Notes: generated by a model from the sequence alone, not told the origin. A stretch of DNA of 64,000 nucleotides from Paenibacillus lactis (GCF_017873605.1 NZ_JAGGKI010000001.1:310001-374000); one strand, 5' to 3'; counted from the stretch's first letter, positions 15,846 to 25,883 are shown. Made by a program: numbers and translations.

Positions 15846-18152
15846 ATGAAATGGAATCACTTCAAGTCCAAGCTTTTGGTTAAGTATACACTCTCATATA
15901 TATCCATTTTCCTGATCCCTCTTGTTATTTTGACCGTCATCATTTATCACAACGCCGTTAAGACCTTACGATCGGAAATTGAGCAGACCAACGTCAATCA
16001 GCTGACCCAGGCCAAAACCGTCATCGACGACCGTATGAAGGAGCTGCAGGATATCGCATTCCGTATCGCCTACGACGAACAGTTGACGCGTTATTGGACG
16101 CACCATCCGTATTACAGCCGGGAATCGATTGGCGCCCTGGTCAAATATAAAGCCACCAGCTCGATTATCGATGAGCTGTTCCTATTCTTTCGCGGGGATA
16201 ATAATATCTATTCTTCCCAAGGTCTGGAGAACCTCGACGTGTTCACCGGCCGCTACAAATTCAACACCTGGAACAAGGAGGATCTGATCCGGGACTTGAA
16301 TACCGTGCGCCTCCCGACGATGCGCCCGGCGGAGCAGGTCATCCAGGGCACCCGGGGGCAGAAATCCATGCTGGCCTATCTTGTGCCGATCGCCCCGAAC
16401 AACACCCCTGCCCATGGAACCGTCATGTATTTGATCCATGAATCCAATTTGACGGGCTTGATCGATTCCATCTTGACCGATTACCATGGCATGACCTATA
16501 TATTCGATAATAACGGCCAGGTGCTGGCCGCCAATCATCACGGTGACACCATTACGAAGAACGACGTAAAAGCGCTGTTTCAATTGGAGCCCGGTACGCA
16601 CAGCCTGTCCCTGAACGGAGAGACCCATTCGGTGGTTTCCGTCAAATCGGATGACGGCTGGACGTATGTTACAGCTATGCCCAGCAGCCAGTTTTTCAGC
16701 CGCATCGTCCACATTCGGACCTTTGTTGTATTGGTGTTCTCGTTCGTTGTCATCATGGGTACCGTCCTTGCGATTTTACTGGCCCGGAGGCAGTACCACC
16801 CGATCTCCGATCTGATGGAGTTCGTGCGCTTGAGAAATGTCCGCAGCCTCTCCGAGCCCCCCTCCCAGACCAACGAGCTGGACTGGATCAAGAAGACGCT
16901 GCATGACTACAGCAAGCGCGTTGACCTTCAGGAGCCTTACGCGCGCAACCATATTCTGCTGATGCTGCTGAAGCACGGACATACCGGGGAATTGCCGTCC
17001 GACCTGAAGGAGCAGCTCGGCATCCGCTTCAACCGCTCCCATTATTTCGTCGTTACGATGGGCTGGGAGACGCATTCCCTGCCCGAAGCGGATCCATCAG
17101 GCGGCTGGCCGCTGATGCAGCTGATGAACGAGGTCGAGCTGCCGGAGCTGACCGCCCATGCGTACGGAGTGGAGCTGCCGCAGCCTGACCGGCTTGCGCT
17201 CATCGTCGGATTCAATGCCGATACCGGGCATGAGGCCAGCCTGAACGGCATCATGGAAGCGATCGTGGAGGCGCTCCGGTCGATGGTTATGGAGCACGCC
17301 GGCAGCCCGCCTGTCATCGGGACCGGCAACCGCTACAGTCATCCGGAGCAGCTGAACCAGTCCTACATTGAGGCTTCCACCGCATTTGAGGCCTCCATGC
17401 TTCACGGTCAGGGCAGCACCACCTTCTTCCATGCGCTCTCCGGAGCGAAGGATTCCTCCTCCTTCTGGGTGCCGAAGGACGTGCTGCTGAAGCTCGATCA
17501 GAGCTTGAAGCAGGGAAGCTACGACGTGGCGGCCCGGATGATCTCCACCGCGCTGGACAGCCTGAAGGAGGAAATGCCGTCGGTTCCGCTGCTGCGCTGC
17601 ATCTGCTTCGACATTTTGAATACGCTGCTGAAGACGGCCTCGGAGCTCGGCATGCACCATGTCGTTCAAGAGCTTCCGAGTATCACATCATACGACTCCC
17701 TGGAGGACCTGGAGAAGAAGCTCGCCGGTCTCGCCGCCGACATCTGTACCCATGTCGAGGCGAAGAGCGAGACGGAAGAAAGCTCCTTGATGGACGAAAT
17801 CGTAAGCTATATCGATGCGAACTATTCGGATTATGACCTTAGCCTGGGAACGATCTCATCGAAATTTTCGATCTCCTCGTCCTATTTCAGCCGCTCCTTC
17901 AAGGAGAAGGTCGGGGTGAACTTCACCCAATATATCTGGCAGAAACGGATGGACGAAGTCATCCGGCAGCTGCTGCATACGTCCGATCCGTTGAAGGACA
18001 TTATTTCGCGGGTCGGCTACCTGGATACGCCGAACTTCATCCGCAAATTCAAGAAGGAAACCGGCTATACGCCGGGACAATACCGCAAAATGCACAGCCA
18101 GAATGGAAGTGCCGACGCCTCGGATGATGAGGATGAGGAATATATCGGGTAG
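15846..18152 (+). CDS. Membrane-anchored AraC-family regulator with extracellular sensor domain
   Basis: The 768-residue product has a transmembrane helix near residues 16-38, an extracytoplasmic Cache-like sensor of about 240 residues, a second helix near 290-310 (TFVVLVFSFVVIMGTVLAILL), a HAMP-like stretch, a long cytoplasmic module and a C-terminal double helix-turn-helix (LSLGTISSKFSISSSYFSRSFKEKVGVNFTQYIWQKRM, then DIISRVGYLDTPNFIRKFKKETGYTPGQYRKM). ATG 15846 is chosen for GGGAGG 8 bases upstream. Such one-component regulators control neighbouring glycoside-hydrolase and sugar-ABC operons in Paenibacillus, so the fucosidase locus is the likely target. Confidence 0.9.
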   Translation: MKWNHFKSKLLVKYTLSYISIFLIPLVILTVIIYHNAVKTLRSEIEQTNVNQLTQAKTVIDDRMKELQDIAFRIAYDEQLTRYWTHHPYYSRESIGALVKYKATSSIIDELFLFFRGDNNIYSSQGLENLDVFTGRYKFNTWNKEDLIRDLNTVRLPTMRPAEQVIQGTRGQKSMLAYLVPIAPNNTPAHGTVMYLIHESNLTGLIDSILTDYHGMTYIFDNNGQVLAANHHGDTITKNDVKALFQLEPGTHSLSLNGETHSVVSVKSDDGWTYVTAMPSSQFFSRIVHIRTFVVLVFSFVVIMGTVLAILLARRQYHPISDLMEFVRLRNVRSLSEPPSQTNELDWIKKTLHDYSKRVDLQEPYARNHILLMLLKHGHTGELPSDLKEQLGIRFNRSHYFVVTMGWETHSLPEADPSGGWPLMQLMNEVELPELTAHAYGVELPQPDRLALIVGFNADTGHEASLNGIMEAIVEALRSMVMEHAGSPPVIGTGNRYSHPEQLNQSYIEASTAFEASMLHGQGSTTFFHALSGAKDSSSFWVPKDVLLKLDQSLKQGSYDVAARMISTALDSLKEEMPSVPLLRCICFDILNTLLKTASELGMHHVVQELPSITSYDSLEDLEKKLAGLAADICTHVEAKSETEESSLMDEIVSYIDANYSDYDLSLGTISSKFSISSSYFSRSFKEKVGVNFTQYIWQKRMDEVIRQLLHTSDPLKDIISRVGYLDTPNFIRKFKKETGYTPGQYRKMHSQNGSADASDDEDEEYIG

Positions 18153-18174
18153 CCGGTTGCTGCCTGCATGCACT

Positions 18175-18226
18175 ACAAACAAAAACCTCCCCTGAAGCTC
18201 GCAAGCTTAGGGGAGGTTTTGTTTGT
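18175..18226. terminator. Long bidirectional terminator between convergent genes
   Basis: ACAAACAAAAACCTCCCCT pairs with AGGGGAGGTTTTGTTTGT, with an inner AAGCT/AGCTT stem. A/T tracts on both flanks make it suitable for both strands; it separates the AraC regulator from the minus-strand glycan operon. Confidence 0.88.
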
Positions 18227-18352
18227 GCTCATATGTCCAAAGAACCATCCAGGTATCCCTGGATTCGCAACGCGCACATTGGGCATGTGCCGTCTATCTT
18301 GGTATTACGGAGCCTTCTGTACGGCCTATTCGATTGCTCGGGAACGGGCCGA

Positions 18353-19387
18353 TTATTTGCTCCCCAGGCCTTGATGCATCGCATCCAGCAAGCGTCCGGT
18401 CTTGTCGCAGCCGTATTCCCAGAACATGATGCCCGCCAGGCCCTCGTCCCGGACATAGCCGCATTTGCGGCCGATCGACTCCTCATCGTCGTAGGAAATC
18501 AGACACGAGCCGTTAAACAAAAACGGCGCGCACGCCTCGTCGTCCCAGTACCGGACATAGCCGTTCTTGTCGATGTAATCGGCGGCAAGCTCGGCGTAGC
18601 CTGGCCCATAACCGCCCGTGGTACCGGCCATCTGGTGCAGACCCCGGTTGCGGTCCGGAACCTCGCGCCACATCCGGGAATAGAACGCTGCCCCGATCAC
18701 GATTTTCTCCTTCGGCACGCCGGCGCGCACGAACAGGTTTACGGAAGCATCGACGCTGATCCGGAACAGATCGCCGGACGGCGCATACAGATTCGTATGA
18801 TGCCCGGTGAGGATCTGAAAGCCGCCGCGCATGTCATACGTCATCAGCTGGACGAAGTCCAGATACTGCTGGACCTGATCCATCTCTGTGCCATCCACAT
18901 AATATTGATCGGCTCCCGCCGCGATCGTCAGCAGATAATGGCGGCCATCGCGCTCGCCCTTGGCATCCAGCGCTTCGCGGATCGCCTTCAGCAGCAGCGT
19001 GAAATTCCGCTTATCGTCCGGGCTCGAAGCAATGCCGGCTTCGCCGTAGCAAGGATATTCCCAATCAAGATCAATCCCGTCAAACGGATGCGATTCCAGC
19101 ACCCGGACGGCCGAAGCCGCCATGCGGCTTCTTCCTTCTTCGGTGGAGGCCGCTTCGGAGAATCCCCCCGCGCTCCAGCCGCCGACGGACAGGAGCACCG
19201 TAAGGCTGGGATGATCCCGCTTCATGGCATGCAGAACCTCCGCGTTCTTCAAATGCTCCGTCGTAATTTCATCATTCCGAACATGGCCGAAAGCCACGTT
19301 CAGATGGGTCAGCTTCAATAAATCCTCCCGCTTCATCTCGGGAAGAACGGCATCAACGGCATAGCCAGCCACAATATATTGCTTCAT
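18353..19387 (-). CDS. Glycoside hydrolase family 18 protein (last gene of the glycan operon)
   Basis: The 344-residue protein lacks a signal peptide. The GH18 signature FDGIDLDWEYP puts the catalytic acid at E110; VLLSVGGWSAGGFS is the second conserved strand, and FVQLMTYDMRGGF and GIMFWEYGCD complete the barrel. GH18 enzymes cleave beta-1,4 bonds next to N-acetylglucosamine with the substrate acetamido group as nucleophile (chitinases and endo-beta-N-acetylglucosaminidases). Cytoplasmic location and neighbours suggest processing of imported glycans rather than polymeric chitin. A close paralog lies at 30113-31153. The start lies 26 bases after the transglutaminase-like gene. Confidence 0.9.
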   Translation of the reverse strand: MKQYIVAGYAVDAVLPEMKREDLLKLTHLNVAFGHVRNDEITTEHLKNAEVLHAMKRDHPSLTVLLSVGGWSAGGFSEAASTEEGRSRMAASAVRVLESHPFDGIDLDWEYPCYGEAGIASSPDDKRNFTLLLKAIREALDAKGERDGRHYLLTIAAGADQYYVDGTEMDQVQQYLDFVQLMTYDMRGGFQILTGHHTNLYAPSGDLFRISVDASVNLFVRAGVPKEKIVIGAAFYSRMWREVPDRNRGLHQMAGTTGGYGPGYAELAADYIDKNGYVRYWDDEACAPFLFNGSCLISYDDEESIGRKCGYVRDEGLAGIMFWEYGCDKTGRLLDAMHQGLGSK

Positions 19388-19413
19388 GTTCCTTCGCCCT
19401 CCAGCTCTCCATT

Positions 19414-22047
19414 TTAAGAGGATATTCCCGACAGTATGCGCAGCGCTTCCTTGCCCGTACCGATCTTATAGCCTGAAGCCGTATACCGGATCTGGTCCTG
19501 ACTGTCCAGCACGAACAGATGCGGAAATCCGGCTTCGCGGGCCGGCGATTTCGAGATGAAATCAGGCAGGGCCGAGTAGCTGGCGTCACGCGCAAACACC
19601 GTGCGCTGCGGCAGCTTCGGATAGCTGGCAGGATCGAACGAAGCGGTCCATTCCTTCTCTCCGATCACCAGGACAATCGGAACGTTAAGCTGATCCAGCG
19701 ACTCCGCCAGCTCACTCAATTCGCGGAGCAGATGCTTCGTCGGCTCGCGCTCCGGCTCAAGCCAAGCGGCTATCGCGCCTTCGGCACCCAACAGGTCTCC
19801 CATAAGCGCAGCCTTTCCATCAAGCAGGGTGAGCCCATGCTCGCGCGTAAGCGTGCCGAGCACCGGAATCTCTTCCCGGGTGTCGCGGAACGTCAAGGAT
19901 ACCGCAGCGGTTCCGTCTGCACGGACTGTAAAATAGGTGAAGCGCACTCGAACCGTGCCGTCCTTGAGACGGACACCGGTCGTTAAGCGATAAGCCCCTG
20001 CCTCGACCTCGAACGGATCATCATATACGTTAGACATGCCGTATGGATAAATCAGCGTCTTATATACGCCGTTCGTAAGGCGGGCGAGCGAAAAGTTCTC
20101 GCCGTAGGAGGCGGACGGCACGTCCTGTCCGGCATTCGAATCCTTTAACAGACGCAAGAGACCCCATCCGCCGGCTTCCTGATTCGCCTCACGATCAGCG
20201 CTGCCGGCAGCGTCCGGCTGCAGCGAAGCCTCTTCCCAAGCGCCGTTATGCCAGTACTGCGGCTTCTGCTCGCTCGGGTGCAGCCGCGCCGGGATGCCCA
20301 AGCTGCGGCATACGGCGACGAACAGAATGTCCAGCGACTCCGAATCGCCCTTCCGCAATCGGAAGGTGCCTGCCGGGTTGCCTTTCCCCTTCAGATTAGG
20401 AAGGTCCTCCCACAGCTCGAAGCCATCCGCCAGGCGGCCTGCAAGCTTCGCCGGCGTTACCCGGAAGGCTGCGATCTCTTCAGGGGTAAAGGTCCCCTGG
20501 AACAAACGGCGATACGGCACGAGCATTTCAAACGATACGCGCGGACAGAGAATGTATGGGACGAACAGTTCCTCCGCCCAGCTCCCTTGATGCTCCATCG
20601 CACCGGCCAAATGATCGTTCAGCGTAGGCCGGAAGGTATCGATCAAGTCCTTCTCGTTCAGAGATTCCAAGAGCCGCAGCGGCCACTCGCCATACTCGCC
20701 GGACTGCTCTTCAAGGAAAGCGGCAATCTCTCTGCTGTTGCCCCGGGCTTTATGCAGGACGTCCCACACCCGCTCCGGCGGCAGCCCGAGTCCGCGGGCG
20801 ATGCTCTCCGCCTCCTCGGCTTTCAGGAAGGTATCCTCGTATTCGGTCCGGATCCTCGTCCCTTCCTCCAAGCGGCGGTTATGGCGTTCCAGCTCCTCCT
20901 CGGACGGCTGTTCATCGGCATCCCCCTGAGCTTCGGGAGGAGGAACCATATCGAAATCAACCGTACCGACCGGCTGCGCCGCTTCGGCGACCACGATTTG
21001 CACCTGCTCTCCGTCCCCGGCGCCCAGCTTATGCTCGCCCCAAGCGCCGTCTTTCACGGCACGGATCAGCACGTCGCCATAGCCCGTCTTGAACGAAGCT
21101 TCCCCCTGCTCATTGGTCGGCAGAATCGCAATCGGATACAGCTCCGCCATGTTATACAGCTCGAAACGCACCTCGGCGCCGGCCACCGGTGCCCCGTTGT
21201 TATCCTTGACTTTGACATGGATCGTGCGTGTTCTTGCATAATTCTCGAGCAGATTGATTTCGGTAAACCACTTATCGGCCAGCGTAATATCCTCCGGTCC
21301 AGGGTAATCGGCGAAAATCCGGGTGTTGATCAGCATCGCTCGCCGTGCGGGCGGACTGAACCAGCCTTGATTCAGGCGGGCTTCCGGCTCGCATGCGCCG
21401 ATGTAATACCATTGCCCGTCAGCCCATGCCTCCACCCAGGCATGATTGCTGTCGCAATGGGCCCAGCGCGGCGTATATACTTGACGGGCCGGGATGCCGA
21501 TGCTGCGCAGGGCGGCTACCGCGAGCGTGGATTCCTCGCCGCAGCGTCCGCGCGCGTTCCGAATCATCGTCAGCGGCGATATCGTCCGCAGATCGCTCCC
21601 GATGTACGTTGCCTTCTCATGGCACCAGTAATTGGTCTCGAGAATGGCATCCTTCATCGATAACCGCGAAGTTCGCTCTGCCAGCGCATCATATAGAATG
21701 CCGCGGGAATCCTCGATATTTTCCGTGTTGACGCGGTAAGGCAGCACGAAGTGCAGGAATAGATGATCCGGCACTCGATTTCCCCAAGGCACCTGCTTTC
21801 GGATCGCCAGCGTCCGGCGCACATGGCTGAGGAACAGCTCCCCGTCGTAATCGGCCATGTCATTCACCGGCATGTAGGCGTATAGATACTTCAAAGCCCA
21901 CGTTTCCTCTTCGGTCAGCTCTTGGTCAAATATGCCGAACAGCTCCTGCTTTCTGGCCTCACCCAGGATCAGCTTCTCTTTGAATTTCGCCTCGATGGTC
22001 TCCCGCATATCGGGTTCCAATGAAAATGCGGAGGTTTGAATGGTCAT
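19414..22047 (-). CDS. Large transglutaminase-like protein of the glycan operon
   Basis: The 877-residue product has a transglutaminase/protease-like core near residues 165-260: RGRCGEESTLAVAALRSIGIPARQVYTPRW supplies the cysteine, NHAWVEAW the histidine, and WYYIGACEPE the acidic partner. A fibronectin/carboxypeptidase-like region follows (VKDNNGAPVAGAEVRFELYN), then helical repeats, a second transglutaminase-like stretch (GDSESLDILFVAVCRSLGIPARLHP) and a C-terminal thioredoxin-fold-like tail (FPHLFVLDSQDQIRYTASGYKIG). ATG 22047 is chosen for GGAAGGAG; a longer reading would run into the upstream gene. No signal peptide. Its substrate is unknown; context suggests glycopeptide breakdown. Confidence 0.8.
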   Translation of the reverse strand: MTIQTSAFSLEPDMRETIEAKFKEKLILGEARKQELFGIFDQELTEEETWALKYLYAYMPVNDMADYDGELFLSHVRRTLAIRKQVPWGNRVPDHLFLHFVLPYRVNTENIEDSRGILYDALAERTSRLSMKDAILETNYWCHEKATYIGSDLRTISPLTMIRNARGRCGEESTLAVAALRSIGIPARQVYTPRWAHCDSNHAWVEAWADGQWYYIGACEPEARLNQGWFSPPARRAMLINTRIFADYPGPEDITLADKWFTEINLLENYARTRTIHVKVKDNNGAPVAGAEVRFELYNMAELYPIAILPTNEQGEASFKTGYGDVLIRAVKDGAWGEHKLGAGDGEQVQIVVAEAAQPVGTVDFDMVPPPEAQGDADEQPSEEELERHNRRLEEGTRIRTEYEDTFLKAEEAESIARGLGLPPERVWDVLHKARGNSREIAAFLEEQSGEYGEWPLRLLESLNEKDLIDTFRPTLNDHLAGAMEHQGSWAEELFVPYILCPRVSFEMLVPYRRLFQGTFTPEEIAAFRVTPAKLAGRLADGFELWEDLPNLKGKGNPAGTFRLRKGDSESLDILFVAVCRSLGIPARLHPSEQKPQYWHNGAWEEASLQPDAAGSADREANQEAGGWGLLRLLKDSNAGQDVPSASYGENFSLARLTNGVYKTLIYPYGMSNVYDDPFEVEAGAYRLTTGVRLKDGTVRVRFTYFTVRADGTAAVSLTFRDTREEIPVLGTLTREHGLTLLDGKAALMGDLLGAEGAIAAWLEPEREPTKHLLRELSELAESLDQLNVPIVLVIGEKEWTASFDPASYPKLPQRTVFARDASYSALPDFISKSPAREAGFPHLFVLDSQDQIRYTASGYKIGTGKEALRILSGISS

Positions 22048-22055
22048 ATCGGCTT

Positions 22056-23078
22056 TCACTCCTTCCACAGCTTCCCGTCTTCCCGTATACAGATCACGGC
22101 GCTGCCGTCCGAGGACGGTGCGGTGATCTGGAACAGGCCGCGGGTCGTTTCGATGACGGGCTCGATGCTCCATGAATCCTCGCCCATCAGCAGCTTCAAA
22201 TCCTTTGTGAATTCGCCATGCCCTTCGTAATAATTGCGCTCGCGGTAATAGAGCTTGCGGAGCTCCCATTTGATCCGCTCGTCTTTTGGCAATTCAAAGC
22301 CCGAGCCCGCTTCGCCCTCCGCGAAGACGACGTAGCCCCACAGCTCCGGATAATGCATATTGATGATGCCCATCGGCGACCAGACCCAGTTGTCCTCCGG
22401 GTATGGCTTGCCTGTCTCCGGATTGAGCACCTTGCGGTATTCGCCGTCCTGCACCTCTGTCCGCCATTCCACGCGGGAGAAGTTAACGCGCCAGAATTCA
22501 CCCGGCACCGGCGGACGCCCCTCCTTCGCACATTCCCGCAGACTGCTCCAAGGCATCGCCACTTCCACGCTCCACTTCCGGTTATCCGCCCCGGGACGGT
22601 TCAGCTCTCCGTCGATATGCACGGCGGTCTTTAGCCCTGCGATATCCCAGCCGTTGACCGGAGGCCCGCCGTCCCGGTACGGCTTGACCAGCAGCAGATC
22701 CCATACGGTATTCAGCGCATTGATTTCGAACTCGTAATATTGATGACTATCCCCGTCCGGATCGATAAAAATCTCAAAATCATTGTCGTAAAAGATCACC
22801 GAGTCCCGCTCGGTCAGCGTTGCCCAGATCTGATCCTCGATCAGCTCCGCCGCGAAGTAGAAATACTCGTCATCCCACAGCATTTTGACCCGGGTCCGCT
22901 TTTCGGGCTTCGGCCTAAGATCCCCCTCGATATCCACGAAATCCTCGGTCCATTCCGCCGCTTCCCAGAACGGCTTATCGATCCGTCCATCCAGCTCAAG
23001 GGGCTCCTTCGCACGACGGCATATGTAATGTTTCGGAGCATATTCGATCTGCGGCTCCGGCACTCCGCTTCGGTTCAT
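22056..23078 (-). CDS. Carbohydrate-binding family 9-like protein
   Basis: The product has 340 residues. The middle region, LELDGRIDKPFWEAAEWTEDFVDIEGD, VKMLWDDEYFYFAAEL, YDNDFEIFIDPDGDSHQYYEFEINALNTVWDLLL and WSVEVAMPWSSL, is the beta-sandwich of CBM9/DOMON-type carbohydrate-binding proteins. There is no signal peptide and no recognised catalytic motif. ATG 23078 is chosen for GGAGGG upstream. It is 8 bases from the transglutaminase-like gene and so surely cotranscribed. In related loci such proteins accompany glycosidases, but the role of a stand-alone cytoplasmic member is unclear. Confidence 0.82.
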   Translation of the reverse strand: MNRSGVPEPQIEYAPKHYICRRAKEPLELDGRIDKPFWEAAEWTEDFVDIEGDLRPKPEKRTRVKMLWDDEYFYFAAELIEDQIWATLTERDSVIFYDNDFEIFIDPDGDSHQYYEFEINALNTVWDLLLVKPYRDGGPPVNGWDIAGLKTAVHIDGELNRPGADNRKWSVEVAMPWSSLRECAKEGRPPVPGEFWRVNFSRVEWRTEVQDGEYRKVLNPETGKPYPEDNWVWSPMGIINMHYPELWGYVVFAEGEAGSGFELPKDERIKWELRKLYYRERNYYEGHGEFTKDLKLLMGEDSWSIEPVIETTRGLFQITAPSSDGSAVICIREDGKLWKE

Positions 23079-23144
23079 TTCATTCCCTCCGTTTGACCCG
23101 GGAGGAGGCGCCGGCTGCATAACCCGCGCCCTCCCGGCGATTGT

Positions 23145-24431
23145 TTAGTTATGGGTGACAACGGCTCCGGAGCCGCCGTACATCTCCAGCTCTTCGTCAA
23201 ACTCAAGTTTCAGCACCGTTACCTGTTCATGAGCATCTTCCGGAGTCATATGGATCCAGGTCGTTCCCGGAATGTTGAACCATGGCACCCCGCCATGAAT
23301 TTCGTGGGTCAGCTCCTTGCCCGAATGCAGCACCGTAATCCTCTTGATCGGGTTGCAAAGACCTTTCAGGCATACATTCTCCTTCGGATCGTCATAGACG
23401 AACAGGTACAGCGTCTTGCGGTCTTTCGAAATGGTGCTTCCCCCTAGATAATAACGGGTCATGATGCCTTCCCCGGTTCCGAATACGGCCTCTTCATGCG
23501 TCCGGATCCAGTCGCCCAGACCGAGCAGAATGTCCTCCTGCCGCTTGTCGATCGTGCCGTCTTCCCGCGGGCCGATATCGAGCAGCATATTGCCGCCCAT
23601 CGAAATGCAATCGCAGAACATCCGAATGATCTGATTCAGCGATTTGTACTTGTGATCCGTCGGCACGTAGCCCCAGGATGTATTGATGGTCGTGCAGAAT
23701 TCCCACGGCCCCTCCGGCCTCGTGATCGGAATGCCCTGCTCCGGCGTCTTGTAATCGCCATGCCCCTGAAGCCTTGAATTGATGATCAGATCCGGATTAA
23801 AGGACTTTAAATAATCCTTGAATGCCGGCAGGTTCCACTGCTCGGCGCTGCGCTCCCAGTCCCCGTCGAACCACAGCAGGTCCACCTTCCCGTAATTCGT
23901 CAGAATCTCGCGCAGCTGCTGATTGTTAAATTGAAGGAACCTCTGCCATCTCTCCTCATCCTGAACGCCGTCCACCGGGCTAGAGAATCGGTTGACGCTC
24001 CCGAGGTCTTCCGGAACGCGGCCTCCTTCATACACGCTCGGATAGTCCGGATGCGACCAGTCGATCAGCGAAAAATACATCCCGAGCCGAAGCCCCCGCT
24101 TCGTCACCGCTTCGGCATATTCCTTGATAATATCCCGCTTCGCAGGCGTCCGCTTGACCACATTCAAGTCGCTGTACTGCGTATCCCACAATGCAACGCC
24201 GTCATGGTGCTTTGTCGTCAGCACCGCATATTTCGCGCCGGATTTCTCGATCAGATCCGCCCAAGCCTCGGCATCGAATTTCGATGCCGTAAAGCCGTCC
24301 AGCTGTTTCATATACTCCTCATAGCTGATCCTTCCGTTATAGAAGGACCAGGATTCGGAGACCCCGTCCACCGCGTAGATGCCGTAGTGGATAAAGATCC
24401 CCAGCTTCGCCTCCTCAAACCATGGCTGCAT
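23145..24431 (-). CDS. Alpha-L-fucosidase (GH29), first copy
   Basis: The 428-residue protein shows the GH29 core: WFEEAKLGIFIHYGIYA at the start, YAVLTTKHHDGVALWDTQYSDLN in the middle and GKVDLLWFDGDWE with the expected nucleophile D189. GGNMLLDIGPREDGTI is the later conserved block, followed by a small beta domain. GH29 enzymes release alpha-linked L-fucose with retention of configuration. No signal peptide is visible, so it acts on imported oligosaccharides. It lies 66 bases after the second GH29 gene; the two are only distantly similar and may differ in linkage preference. Confidence 0.92.
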   Translation of the reverse strand: MQPWFEEAKLGIFIHYGIYAVDGVSESWSFYNGRISYEEYMKQLDGFTASKFDAEAWADLIEKSGAKYAVLTTKHHDGVALWDTQYSDLNVVKRTPAKRDIIKEYAEAVTKRGLRLGMYFSLIDWSHPDYPSVYEGGRVPEDLGSVNRFSSPVDGVQDEERWQRFLQFNNQQLREILTNYGKVDLLWFDGDWERSAEQWNLPAFKDYLKSFNPDLIINSRLQGHGDYKTPEQGIPITRPEGPWEFCTTINTSWGYVPTDHKYKSLNQIIRMFCDCISMGGNMLLDIGPREDGTIDKRQEDILLGLGDWIRTHEEAVFGTGEGIMTRYYLGGSTISKDRKTLYLFVYDDPKENVCLKGLCNPIKRITVLHSGKELTHEIHGGVPWFNIPGTTWIHMTPEDAHEQVTVLKLEFDEELEMYGGSGAVVTHN

Positions 24432-24497
24432 ATCGTCCGCACCTTTCCCCGATGTACTTGTAGCTTTCTTAAGCTTCCCGAGCTGTCGGCCTATCCC

Positions 24498-25883
24498 TTA
24501 ACGGATCCGGAACACATGAGCGATCGGCGCCGCCCCATGCAGCTCCCTCTCCGGCAGCCGTACCGCGATTCCGTTCTCCGTCCGGCGGTAATCCAGCACC
24601 TCCTGGCCGCCGATCAGGTCGATACGGCTCGGCTCTGTCTGAAGCGGAAGATGCACTTCCCCGGCAACCTCCTCCTGCTCGTCCTTGTACAGATAGAAGG
24701 CGTACGTTGTGTCCCCTTTTTGAGTAAAATGCACGTTCTGGACGGAATACGGCTCGCAGGTCCGCGTGCCATAGATAGCATCGCCGTATACCTTCAGCCA
24801 TTCGCCCATGCCCCTCATCCGTGAGATCGCCGTCTCCGGCAGCCTTCCGTCCGGCTGGGGCCCGATGTTGAGCGCCAGATTGCCGCCCTTGGCCACGATC
24901 TCCACGAGCAGATGGATCAGCTGGCGCACCGATTTATAACGGTCCTCATACCGGAAGGAGAACGACGTTCCCATCGTGATGCAGCTCTCCCAAGGAACGT
25001 GCAGGGCACGCTCAGGCAGCGTCTGCTCCGGCGTAATGAGATTCTCGTAAGGTCCGCCGACCGTCCGGTCCGCCGACAGAAGCCACGGCTGAATCTCGCG
25101 CGCTTTCTCCACGACCTCGCCCAGCCGGATGTTCTGATCCCGATAATCATTCACCCAGCCGGCGTCAAGCCACAGCACGTCAATCCGGCCATACCTTGTC
25201 ATGAGCTCCATGATTTGCTGATGCGTAAACTGGACGAATTGCTCCCATAACCAAGGGTATTCCTTCGGATTATAGCTAGGCCCCCGCGACGTGAAGCTGC
25301 CGGCTTCCATGCCGGGCGCCCAGTAGTAAGGCGTATGCCAATCGGCTTTGGAGAAGTAGGCGGAGATGCCAAGCCCCCTTGCCCGGAACGCATCGAACAG
25401 GTTCTTGGTGATATCGGCGTATTTATGCCGATGAAACGGACAATCCGTGCCCGTGATCCGGTAGTCGGTCGTATGGGTATCCCACATGCAGAAGCCGTCA
25501 TGATGCTTCGTCGTAAAATTCAAATACTTGAAGCCGTTATCGGCGGCCAGGTCCGCCCACAGGTCCGGCTGGAAGCGCAGCGGATTGAACGTTTTATTCA
25601 AGTCAAAATACTGCCGCTTGAGCTCCTCCGCGTCGATGTCCCAGTCAATTCCGTCACGCGACCATTCCGCATCCTTATCGCTAAGCGCCCAGGATTCAAC
25701 GAGCCCCAGCTGGGAATAAGGGCCCCAGTGCATCATGAGCCCCAGCTTCTGGTCCTTAAACCATTCAAGACGCTCCAGCAGCAGCGGATCCTCCGGCTTG
25801 ACCCATTTGTCTTCACTGCTGTAATTGTGGACGCCTGCCTCCACGACCGGCTGCTCTTCTTCGATCAGCTTGTTCTCCGACAT
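24498..25883 (-). CDS. Alpha-L-fucosidase (GH29), second copy
   Basis: The 461-residue protein carries LEWFKDQKLGLMMHWGPYSQLG, YLNFTTKHHDGFCMWDTHTTDY and RIDVLWLDAGWV with the expected nucleophile D240, then GGNLALNIGPQPDGRLP and a C-terminal beta domain. No signal peptide. It is the first gene after the hairpin terminator that follows the solute-binding protein gene, with GGAGG before ATG 25883. Readthrough or an unrecognised promoter must supply its transcription. The pairing of two divergent GH29 enzymes suggests complementary fucosyl linkages. Confidence 0.92.
   Translation of the reverse strand: MSENKLIEEEQPVVEAGVHNYSSEDKWVKPEDPLLLERLEWFKDQKLGLMMHWGPYSQLGLVESWALSDKDAEWSRDGIDWDIDAEELKRQYFDLNKTFNPLRFQPDLWADLAADNGFKYLNFTTKHHDGFCMWDTHTTDYRITGTDCPFHRHKYADITKNLFDAFRARGLGISAYFSKADWHTPYYWAPGMEAGSFTSRGPSYNPKEYPWLWEQFVQFTHQQIMELMTRYGRIDVLWLDAGWVNDYRDQNIRLGEVVEKAREIQPWLLSADRTVGGPYENLITPEQTLPERALHVPWESCITMGTSFSFRYEDRYKSVRQLIHLLVEIVAKGGNLALNIGPQPDGRLPETAISRMRGMGEWLKVYGDAIYGTRTCEPYSVQNVHFTQKGDTTYAFYLYKDEQEEVAGEVHLPLQTEPSRIDLIGGQEVLDYRRTENGIAVRLPERELHGAAPIAHVFRIR

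Noticed and set aside
20248..21663. Long plus-strand frame of about 470 codons
   Set aside because: It is antisense to the transglutaminase-like gene, without a ribosome site or recognisable motif.
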